This document shows, piece by piece, positions 37,624 to 49,479 of a DNA stretch of 64,000 nucleotides. The stretch is from contig CM034539.1 of the NCBI GenBank assembly GCA_020002185.1, positions 27,558,221 through 27,622,220 on the forward strand, given 5' to 3'. Origin of the DNA: Paraescarpia echinospica. Taxonomy: Eukaryota; Annelida; Polychaeta; Sabellida; Siboglinidae. A program made the translations under genes and the position numbers. The notes beneath the pieces are model-generated. The model was given only the letters and a program-made list of their open reading frames with translations. It did no database searches and was not told where the DNA came from. The stretch's first letter is position 1. Each line of letters starts with the position of its first letter.

Positions 37624-39853
37624 GCCAATGAAACCACCCTGGACATCACCAGGAACCAACATATCAAACAATGAAACCACCCTGGACATCACCAGGAACC
37701 AACATATCAAACAATGAAACCACCCTGGAAATCACCAGGAACCAACATACCAAACAATGAAACCACCCTGGACATCACCAGGAACCAACATATCAAACAA
37801 TGAAACCACCCTGGACATCACCAGGAACCAACATATCAAACAATGAAACCACACTGGACGTCACCAGGAACCAACATATCAAACAATGAAACCACCCTGG
37901 ACATCACCAGGAACCAACATATCAAACAATGAAACCACCCTGGACATCACCAGGAACCAACATATCAAACAATGAAACCACCCTGGACATCACCAGGAAC
38001 CAACATATCAAACAATGAAACCACCCTGGACATCACCAGGAACCAACATATCAAACAATGAAACCACACTGGACGTCACCAGGAACCAACATATCAAACA
38101 ATGAAACCACCCTGGACATCACCAGGAACCAACATATCAAACAATGAAACCACCCTGGACATCACCAGGAACCAACATATCAAATAATGAAACCACCCTG
38201 GACATCACCAGGAACCAACATATCAAACAATGAAACCACCCTGGACATCACCAGGAACCAACATATCAAACAATGAAACCACCCTGGACATCACCAGGAA
38301 CAACATACACAATGAAACCAGGACGTCACCAGGAACCAACATATCAAATAATGAAACCACCCTGGACATCACCAGGAACCAACATATCAAATAATGAAAC
38401 CACCCTGGACATCACCAGGAACCAACATATCAAACAATGAAACCACCCTGGACATCACCAGGAACCAACATATCAAACAATGAAACCACCCTGGACATCA
38501 CCAGGAACCAACATATCAAACAATGAAACCACCCTGGACATCACCAGGAACCAACATATCAAACAATGAAACCACCCTGGACATCACCAGGAACCAACAT
38601 ATCAAACAATGAAACCACCCTGGACGTCACCAGGAACCAACATATCAAACAATGAAACCACCCTGGACATCACCAGGAACCAACATATCAAACAATGAAA
38701 CCACCCTGGACATCACCAGGAACCAACGTATCAAACAATGAAACCACCCTGGACATCACCAGGAACCAACATATCAAACAATGAAACCACCCTGGACATC
38801 ACCAGGAACCAACATATCAAACAATGAAACCACCCTGGACGTCACCAGGAACCAACATATCAAACAATGAAACCACCCTGGACATCACCAGGAACCAACA
38901 TATCAAACAATGAAACCACCCTGGACATCACCAGGAACCAACATATCAAACAATGAAACCACCCTGGACCACCAGGAACCAACATATCAAACAATGAAAC
39001 CACCCTGGACATCACCAGGAACCAACATATCAAACAATGAAACCACCCTGGACATCACCAGGAACCAACATATCAAACAATGAAACCACCCTGGACATCA
39101 CCAGGAACCAACATATCAAACAATGAAACCACACTGGACGTCACCAGGAACCAACATATCAAACAATGAAACCACCCTGGACATCACCAGGAACCAACAT
39201 ACCAAACAATGAAACCACACTGGACGTCACCAGGAACCAACATATCAAATAATGAAACCACCCTGGACATCACCAGGAACCAACATATCAAATAATGAAA
39301 CCACCCTGGACATCACCAGGAACCAACATATCAAACAATGAAACCACCCTGGACATCACCAGGAACCAACATATCAAACAATGAAACCACCCTGGACGTC
39401 ACCAGGAACCAACATATCAAAAAATGAAACCACCCTGGACATCACCAGGAACCAACATATCAAACAATGAAACCACCCTGGACATCACCAGGAACCAACA
39501 TATCAAACAATGAAACCACCCTGGACGTCACCAGGAACCAACATATCAAATAATGAAACCACCCTGGACATCACCAGGAACCAACATATCAAATAATGAA
39601 ACCACCCTGGACATCACCAGGAACCAACATATCAAACAATGAAACCACCCTGGACATCACCAGGAACCAACATATCAAACAATGAAACCACCCTGGACAT
39701 CACCAGGAACCAACATATCAAACAATGAAACCACCCTGGACGTCACCAGGAACCAACATATCAAATAATGAAACCACCCTGGACATCACCAGGAACCAAC
39801 ATATCAAATAATGAAACCACCCTGGACATCACCAGGAACCAACATATCAAACA
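37624..39853. repeat. 43-bp minisatellite, ~52 copies
   Basis: The unit starts CAATGAAACCACCCTGGACA and continues TCACCAGGAACCAACATATC AAA. Units are about 95% identical, with recurring variants (ACAT or ACGT; CACCC or CACAC; AAACAATG or AAATAATG). Period 43 is not a multiple of three and each unit carries a TGA, so it does not encode protein. Each unit can form a CCTGG-6-CCAGG hairpin. The array runs into the assembly gap, so its true length is unknown. Confidence 0.97.
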
Positions 39854-40853
39854 NNNNNNNNNNNNNNNNNNNNNNNNNNNNNNNNNNNNNNNNNNNNNNN
39901 NNNNNNNNNNNNNNNNNNNNNNNNNNNNNNNNNNNNNNNNNNNNNNNNNNNNNNNNNNNNNNNNNNNNNNNNNNNNNNNNNNNNNNNNNNNNNNNNNNNN
40001 NNNNNNNNNNNNNNNNNNNNNNNNNNNNNNNNNNNNNNNNNNNNNNNNNNNNNNNNNNNNNNNNNNNNNNNNNNNNNNNNNNNNNNNNNNNNNNNNNNNN
40101 NNNNNNNNNNNNNNNNNNNNNNNNNNNNNNNNNNNNNNNNNNNNNNNNNNNNNNNNNNNNNNNNNNNNNNNNNNNNNNNNNNNNNNNNNNNNNNNNNNNN
40201 NNNNNNNNNNNNNNNNNNNNNNNNNNNNNNNNNNNNNNNNNNNNNNNNNNNNNNNNNNNNNNNNNNNNNNNNNNNNNNNNNNNNNNNNNNNNNNNNNNNN
40301 NNNNNNNNNNNNNNNNNNNNNNNNNNNNNNNNNNNNNNNNNNNNNNNNNNNNNNNNNNNNNNNNNNNNNNNNNNNNNNNNNNNNNNNNNNNNNNNNNNNN
40401 NNNNNNNNNNNNNNNNNNNNNNNNNNNNNNNNNNNNNNNNNNNNNNNNNNNNNNNNNNNNNNNNNNNNNNNNNNNNNNNNNNNNNNNNNNNNNNNNNNNN
40501 NNNNNNNNNNNNNNNNNNNNNNNNNNNNNNNNNNNNNNNNNNNNNNNNNNNNNNNNNNNNNNNNNNNNNNNNNNNNNNNNNNNNNNNNNNNNNNNNNNNN
40601 NNNNNNNNNNNNNNNNNNNNNNNNNNNNNNNNNNNNNNNNNNNNNNNNNNNNNNNNNNNNNNNNNNNNNNNNNNNNNNNNNNNNNNNNNNNNNNNNNNNN
40701 NNNNNNNNNNNNNNNNNNNNNNNNNNNNNNNNNNNNNNNNNNNNNNNNNNNNNNNNNNNNNNNNNNNNNNNNNNNNNNNNNNNNNNNNNNNNNNNNNNNN
40801 NNNNNNNNNNNNNNNNNNNNNNNNNNNNNNNNNNNNNNNNNNNNNNNNNNNNN
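39854..40853. other. Assembly gap of exactly 1,000 N
   Basis: A block of 1,000 N, a round placeholder size. It separates the 43-bp array from the 5' part of a LINE; real length and content are unknown. Confidence 0.98.
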
Positions 40854-40855
40854 TA

Positions 40856-42028
40856 GATGGAGCAGAGAGGGATGACGCAGAGAGAGTTGAGAATTCTACA
40901 ACACAGAAGGAGCCGAGTTGTGACACAGAGACTGAAGAAAGGAGACTGAGAGGAGGGAAGGTGACCGGTATGAAGGAACAAGAAATTGAGAAGACAGAGG
41001 GACGGAGGAAAAGTGTTCGGCAGAGGAAAAGAAAACGGGTCAGTGGGGATAGATCAACAGGTAGTCAGACTGTAGAGAACGAGGGGAGACGCGACAGCGA
41101 TACAGGTGGTGAAGAGGTAGATACCACGGAGGCAGTTAGTAAGACTGTGAGACAGAAGACTGATGGAAGAAGACAGAGTGTTCAGCAAAAAACAGAAAAC
41201 ATGACAGGCGTAAAGGTGACAGGGGAAAAAGTGACCGTAGTGAAGGAGGTAGCCGGGGAAAAGGGACGGGAGAGGAGACAAGAAAATGTGATGGGTGGAA
41301 AGATGAAGGGACGAAAGGAAGTGAGAGTAAATGTGCTAGAAGAGAAGATGACAGGAGGAAAGGGGACAAGAGAAAATGCGACAGGAAAGAAGGGAATGGA
41401 AGAGAATGTGACAGGAGAGAAGATGGCAAGAGGAAAAGACAACAACCAGACATATGCAAACCGGAGGAGCTACTCCGAGGCAGTGATTGATGGGGCTAGG
41501 AGAAAAGAGAGAGTGTTTATGGGCGATTCAGTTCTGAGAAAAACAGACAAGACTATATGCGAGGGGAAGGACGTTGTTGTATGTCTACCGGGGGCTAGAA
41601 TAGAGCATGTGACTGAAAGGGTAGAGAAGGTATTGGGGCATGGCAAGGGAGGGTCTATACTAGTACACGTTGGGACAAACAATGCAGACAAGGAGGGAAC
41701 AACTGGGATAGTTCAGAAGTACAGACATCTAGTAAGGAAGCTAAAGAAGACAAGAGTGGAACAGGTTATTCTCTCAGGAATTTTGCCAGTAATGGGAGGA
41801 AGGGGGGCAAGATACAGAAACTGTAAGAGGTTGGCGATCAACGCACTAGTTGAGCAGATGTGTGAGGAAGAGGGCGTGGGATTCATAGATTTATGGGGGT
41901 ACTTTGTTGGGAGAGAAGATATGTACATGAGAGATGGCCTCCATCTAAGTGGAAAGGGGGCAGCAGTATTCTCAGAGAATCTGCTGAGATCTGTTGACAG
42001 TGGGACAGGTTGCATCTATTTAAACTAA
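40856..42028 (+). CDS. LINE ORF1 with SGNH/GDSL hydrolase domain
   Basis: The frame is open from the gap edge to the TAA at 42,026, so the true start is missing; the first internal ATG is at 40,970. The first ~170 residues are Lys/Glu/Arg/Thr-rich with repeated MTGxK and ENVTGEKM-like motifs, probably disordered and nucleic-acid binding. Then comes an SGNH esterase fold: VFMGDSVLRK (nucleophile Ser block), LVHVGTNNAD (Gly/Asn block) and DGLHLSGKGA (Asp/His block). Such esterases are known in ORF1p of CR1-type LINEs; their role in retrotransposition is unclear. ORF1 overlaps ORF2 by about 19 bp in another frame. Confidence 0.85.
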   Translation, partial: DGAERDDAERVENSTTQKEPSCDTETEERRLRGGKVTGMKEQEIEKTEGRRKSVRQRKRKRVSGDRSTGSQTVENEGRRDSDTGGEEVDTTEAVSKTVRQKTDGRRQSVQQKTENMTGVKVTGEKVTVVKEVAGEKGRERRQENVMGGKMKGRKEVRVNVLEEKMTGGKGTRENATGKKGMEENVTGEKMARGKDNNQTYANRRSYSEAVIDGARRKERVFMGDSVLRKTDKTICEGKDVVVCLPGARIEHVTERVEKVLGHGKGGSILVHVGTNNADKEGTTGIVQKYRHLVRKLKKTRVEQVILSGILPVMGGRGARYRNCKRLAINALVEQMCEEEGVGFIDLWGYFVGREDMYMRDGLHLSGKGAAVFSENLLRSVDSGTGCIYLN

Positions 42029-43866
42029 ATTCGCAGGGGGGACTCGCAGAGAAGCCTAAAACTGGAGGCATAGATAAAGACAGCAAAAATAATTCAGCAA
42101 AGAACAGTCTGGAAAACTTTTCTGAAGCTGGATATAAATGTGTTTGTTTAAATGCAAGGAGTATAATAAACAAAAGAAATGAACTAAACATCATGGTAGA
42201 AGATATTGACCCTCACATAATAGGTATAACCGAATCATGGGCAACCACCGATGTATCAGATGCCGAATTGGGACTGACAGGATATGTAATGTTTAGGAAA
42301 GATAGAATAGGAAGAAGGGGAGGTGGAGTTATTTTATATATTAAAGAATCTATCCAGGCTTACGAAATAAAATTAGACAGAGAAGCAGATTGCGAAGAAG
42401 CTGTTTGGTGTAACATAGTTACAGGAAACTCAACGTTAACGGTTGGATTAGTTTATCGAAGTCCAAACATAAGCATAGAAGAGAATGAAAAAATACAAAA
42501 CGCTATAAGGGAAGTGAGCAAACGGGACTGTGTTATTATGGGGGATTTCAACCATGGGCATATAAAATGGAAATCTCTACAGAGTATGGGTAGTGAGGAC
42601 CACAAGTTTTTAGTTTTAGTACAAGATAGTTTCCTTTCTCAACATGTGCTAGAACCAACCAGGGGAGAGAATGTGTTAGACATAGTTTTGTCCTCACAGA
42701 ATGAATTAGTTGACAATGTCATGGTATGTGAGCCACTGGGGAATAGTGATCACAACCAGATACATTTTACCATCAAAGTAAAATCAGAAAGGAATAGTAA
42801 AAAGCAGTACAGGAGAAATTTCCACAAAGGAAAATATAACGACATAAGGAAATATTTAGCAAAGATAGACTGGAATAACACACTGAAGAATAAGACAGCA
42901 ACAGAATGCTGGAATATCTTAAAGAGTGAAATTGAATGCATCATCGTCAAATTTGTTCCCTTAAAAAAACACGGGAAACGGTCCAAAAAGAAACACTTAT
43001 CGAAAGAAGCTATTATAAAAATTAAGTATAAACAAATGATGTGGAAGTCATATAGACGTACTGGAAATGACGAAGACTACAACATTTATAAAGAAGCACT
43101 AAACCAAGCTACAGCTGAAATTAGAAATTCAAAGAGAAGCTATGAACATAAATTAGCTTGTAATATAAAACATGACAGCAAGAATTTTTATGTATATGTT
43201 GAAAGCAAACAGAAAGTTCAGGATAAGGTCGGTCCTCTAGAAGATAGTGCTGGAAATATAATATCAGAAGGATTCTTAATGGCAGAAGACCTGAATGAAT
43301 ATTTTAGTTCAGTGTTTACCAGAGAAGACACTAGTTCACTGCCAGTACCAGAGGCTAAGTTCAAGGGGGCAGAATCAGACTATTTAAGACAGTTAATTGT
43401 AACCCCAGAAATGGTAGCTAAGAAAATCAGGGCTATGAAGGATAATAAATCACCTGGAGTGGATGGTATTCCACCCAAACTACTATTGGAAATTGTAGAA
43501 CAAATTAGCATACCGCTTGCAACAGTTTTCAACTTGTCATTAGAAGAGGGAGTGGTTCCTTTAGAATGGAAAGAAGCAAACATTATACCGTTATTCAAAA
43601 AAAGGTTCGAGAAACAAGTCAGAGAACTATAGACCAGTGAGTTTAACATCAGTGATTTGTAAATTATTAGAAAGACTAATTAAAGATCACATGGTGGATT
43701 TTCTTGTTAAACATAACTTGATAAACCCATCTCAACATGGGTTTCTAAAAGCGAGGTCATGCTTAACAAATATGTTATGTTTTTTGGAAGATATCACTAA
43801 GTGGGTAGATGATGGATCACCAGTAGATATCATCTACTTAGATTTTCAAAAAGCTTTCGACAAAGT
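42010..43866 (+). pseudogene. LINE ORF2, 5' part: endonuclease and RT N-half
   Basis: An apurinic-type endonuclease begins near residue 40: LNARSI, GITESW, RRGGGVILYIK, VYRSP, MGDFNH and SDHNQIHF. The RT domain follows with [16 protein letters not shown]. The frame breaks near 43,604, where one extra A lengthens an A run relative to the copy on -, and continues at 43,637 ([26 protein letters not shown]). At 43,866 it is interrupted by the LTR element. No in-frame ATG lies at the ORF2 start, so translation probably depends on the overlap with ORF1. Confidence 0.85.
43862..43866 (+). repeat. Target duplication AAAGT, left copy
   Basis: AAAGT flanks the LTR element here and at 48,404-48,408. 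One copy is present at this site in the uninterrupted LINE at 61.2 kb. Confidence 0.92.
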
Positions 43867-43993
43867 TGTAACGAAACTTGCTGTTTGTATTGGTTATAAA
43901 TCACATTTTATTGAGTACTGAACCTGATGCCATCGGTGCTGAGTAACCAGGGGATTGATCTCTCGACATCTGCCTCATATACGTATTGTCACA
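43867..43993 (-). repeat. LTR (3' LTR in element orientation)
   Basis: 127 bp, differing from the LTR at 48,277 at only two positions, both C/T. Confidence 0.95.
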
Positions 43994-44003
43994 TCTCTCC
44001 TCT
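43994..44003 (-). promoter_or_regulatory. Polypurine tract of the LTR element
   Basis: On the minus strand AGAGGAGAGA directly abuts the LTR start TGTGACA, the expected place for plus-strand priming. Confidence 0.75.
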
Positions 44004-44108
44004 AAAAAAAACTTGAACAGTGAACACAACTAGAACAGTCAAAACTAGAACATGGCAACAGTTGATATGATGTGAATCGATATCGATCTAATCATTCGCA
44101 TGATGTAG

Positions 44109-45734
44109 TCACACGTAATCATGTAGATGGCTGGGCCTACGTGTGACCCGACCTGATCGCCGAGGGCTGTGCACCACTGCTGGCTGAGGTGCTTGACCAT
44201 TCACCTGCGCATCACACTGCCGTGGGCTTTGCCACACTGCCGGCTGAGGTGGTTGACCATTCACTTGCGCATCACACTGCACTGACTCAGCTGCCCCGTT
44301 GCCCTCGACCGTTGGCTTGTCATCATGAGGAGACCCATTATATTCCATCGGGTCTCTCACGGGTGGTTCGCCAGCAGATACTAGCTGACGACGATTTCGC
44401 CGATACGTAACGCCATCCACGTCGACTTTGTAACTCTTTGGAGCTACTTGGCGTATGCAGGTGCCTACACTCCATCGCTTCTGGCCCGGTAACCGCATAC
44501 GAACCGTGTCTCCAGGCTCAAGCGATGACAGCGGCTTCGCGTGTTGGTCTGCGTAGAATTTCTGTCGTCGTTTTGCGCCCATCAGCCCCCGCGTCTCGTC
44601 CTCGGTAGAGTGTCGCGGCATCAGTAGCTTGCCCGCCGCTGGTAGCAACGTCTTACACCGGCGTCCCATCAAACGTTGCGCAGGGCTGGTGCCGACATCC
44701 TCAGTAGGTGTGTTCCTCAAGTCTAACAGCGCCAGAAACTCGGATTCGTTGGAGTCACGACATTTCGCGAACAGTCGTTTGACCGTTTTCACCGTTTTTT
44801 CGGCTTTTCCATTTGAAGTCGGATATCGCGGTGATGACGTAACATGCTCGAAACGCCACTTTGCTGCGAATACCGCAAACTCAGCAGAAGCGAACTGCGG
44901 CCCGTTGTCGCTCATCACCTTATCCGGTATGCCGTGACGTGCGAATTGCTGCGCTATTTCATGGATGAGACTGCGTGATGTCAACGACCCCAGACGCGCA
45001 ACCTCGACGAAATTGCTGTAGTAGTCGACGATAACGAGGAGTGTACGCCCATTGCTTTCACACAGATCGACCGCGACTTTCGACCAAGGTCTCGCAATGA
45101 CTTCGTGTTGCATCAGAGGTTCCTTGCTCGGCGCGTCTCGCATCGACAGGCAGATCTCACACGCCGGCACGTAGGCTCGAACCTCTGCCGCCATACGTGG
45201 CCAGTAGAGCATGTCGCGCATTCGGCGCAAACAACCCTCTATACCCATATGTGTCGTATGGGCCACGGTCATCAACTCTCTGCGCATTGACGTCGGCACC
45301 ACCAGTTGATCGCGCTTGAACACTAGCGCATCCTGTACCGTTAGTTCATCTCGTGAATCGAAATACGGCCGCACACAATCGGGCACCCCCGACTTTGTCG
45401 ACGGCCATCCTCGCCGAATGACATCTCTCAGCTTCTGCAAGACCCCATCCTGCTCCGAAGCCAACTGCAACTGCTGCCATCTCTTGTCTGTCACAGGCAG
45501 AGTCGTTCTGTGGTCTATCGTCTCGCACTCCTTCGCTATCTCACACGCGCACACTTCTGGTAGATAAGCTCGGCTCAGGGTGTCCGCCAAATACATGGTG
45601 TTGCCACGCTTGTATTTCAGGTTGATGTCGTACTTCTGGATAGCAAGAAGCATCCGCTGCAGTCTTTTGGGTGCCGAATTGAGTTTTTTCCGCATGATGA
45701 TTTCGAGAGGCTGATGATCACTTTCGACGTTCAC
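44109..45734 (-). pseudogene. RNase H end and integrase of the LTR element
   Basis: The frame opens inside RNase H (VESDHQPLE, ADTLSRAY). The integrase follows, with a zinc H2C2 module (HTTHMGIEGC to ACEIC) and the DDE triad: VAVDLCE, MSDNGPQFAS and NGKAEKTVK. The Pro-rich tail repeats a QCDAQVNGQ motif twice. The N-terminal limit is a stop at 45,738 that splits RNase H from the preceding segment. Confidence 0.85.
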
Positions 45735-45737
45735 ATT

Positions 45738-46181
45738 TGCTCAACCGTAAACGTAAGCGTCGAACCGTTGGCATGCAAACACAACAGCCAACAGTTCTTT
45801 CTCTATCTGCGCGTAACGCTCTTCTGTTGGCGTTAGGGCCCTAGACGCATAGGCCACCGGTTGACCCGCCTACAACAGCGCCGCTCCTAAACCCGACTGC
45901 GATGCATCGCACTGCAGTGTCACTTCCTCGTCTAGGTTATAGTACCTGAGTACCGGTGTGCTCGTTACTGCCGATTTGATCGCCTCAAACGCCTTCTGTT
46001 GTGGTTCGTCCCACTGGAAGTCTGTCTCCTTCAATGTCAGCTCACGCAACGCCTTCGTTGTGTCTGACAAGTGCGGCAAGAATTTCGCCAGGTACTGAGT
46101 CATTCCTAAGAGACGCTGCACTGCCGGAACATCCGTGGGTCTTGGCATCTCTAAGATTGCCCGCACTTTTCTGGGATCCAC
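45738..46181 (-). pseudogene. RNase H and RT connection segment, two internal stops
   Basis: The segment reads LGMTQYLAKFLPHLSD and CDASQSGLGAALL, then a TAG near 45,867, [12 protein letters not shown] beyond it, and a TGA near 45,738. A further TAG near 46,185 separates it from the RT. Two of these stops fit single C to T changes on the coding strand. Confidence 0.8.
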
Positions 46182-46184
46182 TTT

Positions 46185-46680
46185 CTACCCCTCACTAGTC
46201 ATGACGTGACCGATAAAAGGAATCTCAGGTATGCGCAGTTGCATCTTGTTTGTGTTTAGTTTAACACCTCTATCCTCGCACCGTTGAACGAAAGCCATCA
46301 TATTTGTATCATGACTGCGATGTGCCTCCGCAATGTTATCTCCGAAACCAACGACTGCAAAATCGTCTGCAATGACTTCGATTCCTGACAGTCCTTCCAC
46401 GAGTTGGTGCATTTTCCGCTGGAACACCTCCGGAGCTGAGCATATGCCAAATGGGAGCCTTTTCCATCTGTACCGGCCGAATGGAGTGTTGAATGTCGTA
46501 AGAAACGAGGATGGTTCATCCAGCATGACGTGCCAGAACCCGCTGCGAACGTCGAGTAGCGAAAACACTTTCGCTCCGTGTAGCCGCGTTGCTACGTCCT
46601 CAATGGTTGGCAGAGGATAATGCTCTCGTTCTATGGCGCGATTCAGATCTTTGGGATCCAAACAGATCCTTAGACTTTGC
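46185..46680 (-). pseudogene. Reverse transcriptase of the LTR element
   Basis: Motifs in order: LDPKDLNRAI, FSLLDVRSGFWH, LPFGICSAPEVFQ, IADDFAVVG (catalytic DD) and PFIGHVMTSEG. It is out of frame with gag-protease because of one extra base near 46,676. Confidence 0.9.
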
Positions 46681-48186
46681 GAGTCTCTTTTTCGGCACCA
46701 CGACCATACTGCTTATCCATTTGGTGGGCTGTGTCACTGGAGCGATTATCTGCTGTCTCTGTAGATCATCCAACGAGTCTTGCAACCGCGCACGGATTGC
46801 CACGGGCACGCGTCGTGGGGCATGTTGCACCGGATCTACACTCTCGTCCACCTTGATGTGGTATTCCCCTTCCATGCAGCCGACGCCATCGCCGAACACT
46901 TTTGGGAATCGCTCGATCAACGACTCACGATTTATCTGCGTATCATCTTTGCTCACAGTGTACACAGGCGATGCTTGCTTTTCTGGTTGGTTGAGTTCAT
47001 CATTGTCGTGGTATTCTATCAGTTTCATGCCGATGCACGCCTTGCGCCCCAGGATAGGACGGATCTGATCACTGTCAACGAGTTTACACTCAAGTTTGCA
47101 ATGAATGTCTCTGCGTGACACCCGAATCGTGACATGACCCACGACAGCAAGCTTACCCCCACCATACGCCACGATCGACGACGTCACTGGTCTCACGAAA
47201 CGTCTGTTATAGTCTTTGGTCGCTTTCTCGTACAGAGACAAAGGAATCACGTTGCACTGTGCTCCAGAGTCTATCTGGAACCGCAGGTAGTTTCCCGACT
47301 CCAGTTTGACGGTGACTACCTGTGACGCGTCAACCATCGATACTTCGCTCAGCATAAAGACCTCTTCCTCATCGTCGACTGCGCGCACTGATCGAGTCTT
47401 AGTCGTATGCCTGCATCTGTTCGAAAAATGTCCGATCTGCTGACATTTGAAACACTTTTTATCGAATGCGGGGCAGTTTGTCTCTTCCGTCAAGTCATGT
47501 CTCCGCCCGCACTTCCCGCAGTAACCGGCTGAGGCGCTGTCTCTGCCTCTAACAGCCGGCCCTCGTTGTTGCCGCTTGCTCTCTGATTTCACAGCGTGCA
47601 CTGCCTGATCACCGTCTGCCATTATCTTCATCTGAGTGGCCATGCTTTCGGCTGCCCTGCAGATTTCATCCGTTTTCTTTAACGTCAGGTTAGTCTCCCT
47701 CAGCAACCGCTCTCTAACTTTATTGTCTGTGATACCGAAGAGCAACCTGTCCCTGAGGATTTCTTTTGGGGTAATCACATCAAATTGGCAGGATTCTGAC
47801 AACTTTCGTAGTGCCGTTCTGTAGTGTTCGTATGGCTCGCCGGGTTCCTGTTGTCGCTTGTTGAAAACGAATCTCTCAAACGGTACATTTTTCGTCGGTT
47901 GACAGTACTGGGCAAACTTCTCCAATACTGGCCCAATCCGCTGTTCGTCGCCGTCTGTTGTCCACTCCGTGAACGTAGAGAACACCTCCCGCGCATCTTC
48001 CCCAATGACTGTTAGAAGGGTGGCGACCTGCACCGGCTCTGGTTTGTTAGCCAGTTCAGTGGCTAGGGCATAGTTCGACCATGCACTGTGGAATTTTCGC
48101 CATTTTTCAGCCGCATTGACGTTATTTATTTCTAACGACTGCGGCGGCGGTAATGCGAAACTCGCTGCCATTATCGCCCACTTCAT
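46676..48186 (-). pseudogene. Gag and protease of the LTR element
   Basis: Starts at ATG 48,186, or more likely at 48,171 (MAASFALPPP). The capsid-like part is about residues 1-200. Two zinc knuckles follow, CGKCGRRHD... and CFKCQQIGHFSNRC (C-X2-C-X4-H-X4-C), then the aspartic protease FQIDSGAQCNVI. It runs into the RT N-terminus (VVVPKKR) until the frameshift. Gag and pol share one frame here. Confidence 0.88.
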
Positions 48187-48260
48187 GCGACTTTATTGTC
48201 TTTGTTACAGCGTTTTGTTCTGAAATAACCGAGTACACTGTTCACAATGACTCGATTAAA

Positions 48261-48276
48261 ACCACCGTTGCCACCA
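48261..48276 (-). promoter_or_regulatory. Primer-binding site of the LTR element
   Basis: On the minus strand TGGTGGCAACGGTGGT directly follows the 5' LTR. The TGG start is expected for a tRNA 3' CCA; the tRNA is not identified. Confidence 0.65.
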
Positions 48277-48403
48277 TGTAACGAAACTTGCTGTTTGTAT
48301 TGGTTATAAATCACATTTTATTGAGTACTGAACCTGATGCCATCGGTGCTGAGTAACCAGGGGATTGATCCCTCGACATCTGCCTCATATACGTACTGTC
48401 ACA
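48277..48403 (-). repeat. LTR (5' LTR in element orientation)
   Basis: 127 bp, near-identical to the LTR at 43,867. A right copy of the AAAGT duplication follows at 48,404-48,408. Confidence 0.95.
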
Positions 48404-48408
48404 AAAGT

Positions 48409-49476
48409 GCCACATCAGAGATTACTGCTTAAACTAAAGGCCCATGGCATAGGAAATGGTATAATTAACTGGATAGAAAAATGGCTGATTGACAGAAGAC
48501 GGCGGGTAGTTGTTGATGGGGAGGCTTCAAACTGGAAATCAGTTTTGAGTGGGGTTCCACAGGGATCAGTACTGGGACCTATATTATTCATAATATATAT
48601 AAACGATTTGGACGATGATATAGCTAGCAAGGTGTTGAAATTTGCAGATGATACAAAAGTGTTTAGAAGGATTAAAAGTGATGGAGATAGACAGCATTTA
48701 CAGGATGATCTTGACAGGTTGATCGAATGGTCTGAAAAGTGGCAAATGTTGTTCAATTTTGGGAAATGTAAATAATACTACTGTAAAAGAAAAAGACTTA
48801 GGGCTGACAATTAGTGCTGACATGAAGGTTTCAGAGCAGTGTGGAATTGCAGCTTCAAAAGGAAATCAATCCTAGGCGAAATATAGCATATAAAGAAAAA
48901 GAACTAATAATACCGCTGTACAAAACAATAGTTAGGCCTCATTTAGAATATTGTATACAAGCGTGGAGGCCATACCGCAAGAAGGACATAGATATGCTAG
49001 AAAGAGTACAGAGGAGAGCAACTAAAATGATACCAAAACTGAGGGATCTTAGTTATGAAAAACGCCTAAAAGAATGTGGTTTAACAACACTAGAGACCAG
49101 GAGATTGAGAGGAGATCAGATAGAAGTGTTTAAAATATTGAATGGTTATGAAAATATTGATAGAAATATGTTTTTTTCAGTTAAGAAAGATAAAAAGACT
49201 AGAGGACATGAAGTTACATTAGTAAAGGAACAGTGTAGATTAGACGTAAGAAAGTTTTTATTTTCACAAAGGACTGAATGTATGGAACAGATTATCTGAT
49301 GATTGTGTGGGTGCTAGTAGTATCTAGTGCTAGAATATGTTTAAAAATAAAATCGACACATACCTCAGAAGGGCTGGATATATGTAGATAAAAGGGTTGG
49401 ACTCTCGATAAGCCAAAGAGCTTCCTTGTCCACCTGCCATCTAGAGTTAATTCTCTGGATGACAATCTTGTTAAAT
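48409..49476 (+). pseudogene. LINE ORF2 3' part and 3' UTR after the insertion
   Basis: The RT resumes at [16 protein letters not shown] and contains [16 protein letters not shown] and [11 protein letters not shown] (catalytic DD). A deletion of about 60 bp near 48,775 and a smaller one near 48,872 break the frame compared with the copy at 60,031-62,235. The C-terminal part ([29 protein letters not shown]) continues to about 49,299. The 3' UTR ends at 49,476. Confidence 0.9.
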
Positions 49477-49479
49477 CTA

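Larger units (their letters stand above)
43867..48403 (-). mobile_element. Ty3/gypsy-type LTR retrotransposon (no env)
   Basis: 127-bp LTRs (TGT...ACA) flank a 4.3-kb interior on the minus strand. The order is gag with CCHC knuckles, protease, RT, RNase H, integrase, which defines the Ty3/gypsy group. Only ~115 bp lie between the integrase frame and the left LTR, so no env gene exists. The coding region has one frameshift and three stops, so it is non-functional as it stands. Confidence 0.93.
40854..49476 (+). mobile_element. CR1-like LINE, interrupted by an LTR element
   Basis: ORF1 (SGNH esterase) is followed by ORF2 (endonuclease and reverse transcriptase). The 5' end is lost in the gap, and the element ends at ATCTTGTTAAAT near 49,476. 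Bases 43,867-48,408 are a later LTR-retrotransposon insertion plus one target duplication. A second, 5'-truncated copy at 60,031-62,235 on - shows the uninterrupted sequence. ORF1 esterase domains are typical of the CR1 group. Confidence 0.9.

Noticed and set aside
37624..39853. 43-bp array as a CRISPR array
   Set aside because: Repeats are directly contiguous with no unique spacers, and the host is a eukaryote.
39761..40981. Open frames of 350-400 codons across the gap
   Set aside because: They consist almost wholly of N and have no meaning.
43867..48403. Endogenous retrovirus with env
   Set aside because: There is no room or frame for env between integrase and the left LTR; it is a plain Ty3/gypsy retrotransposon.
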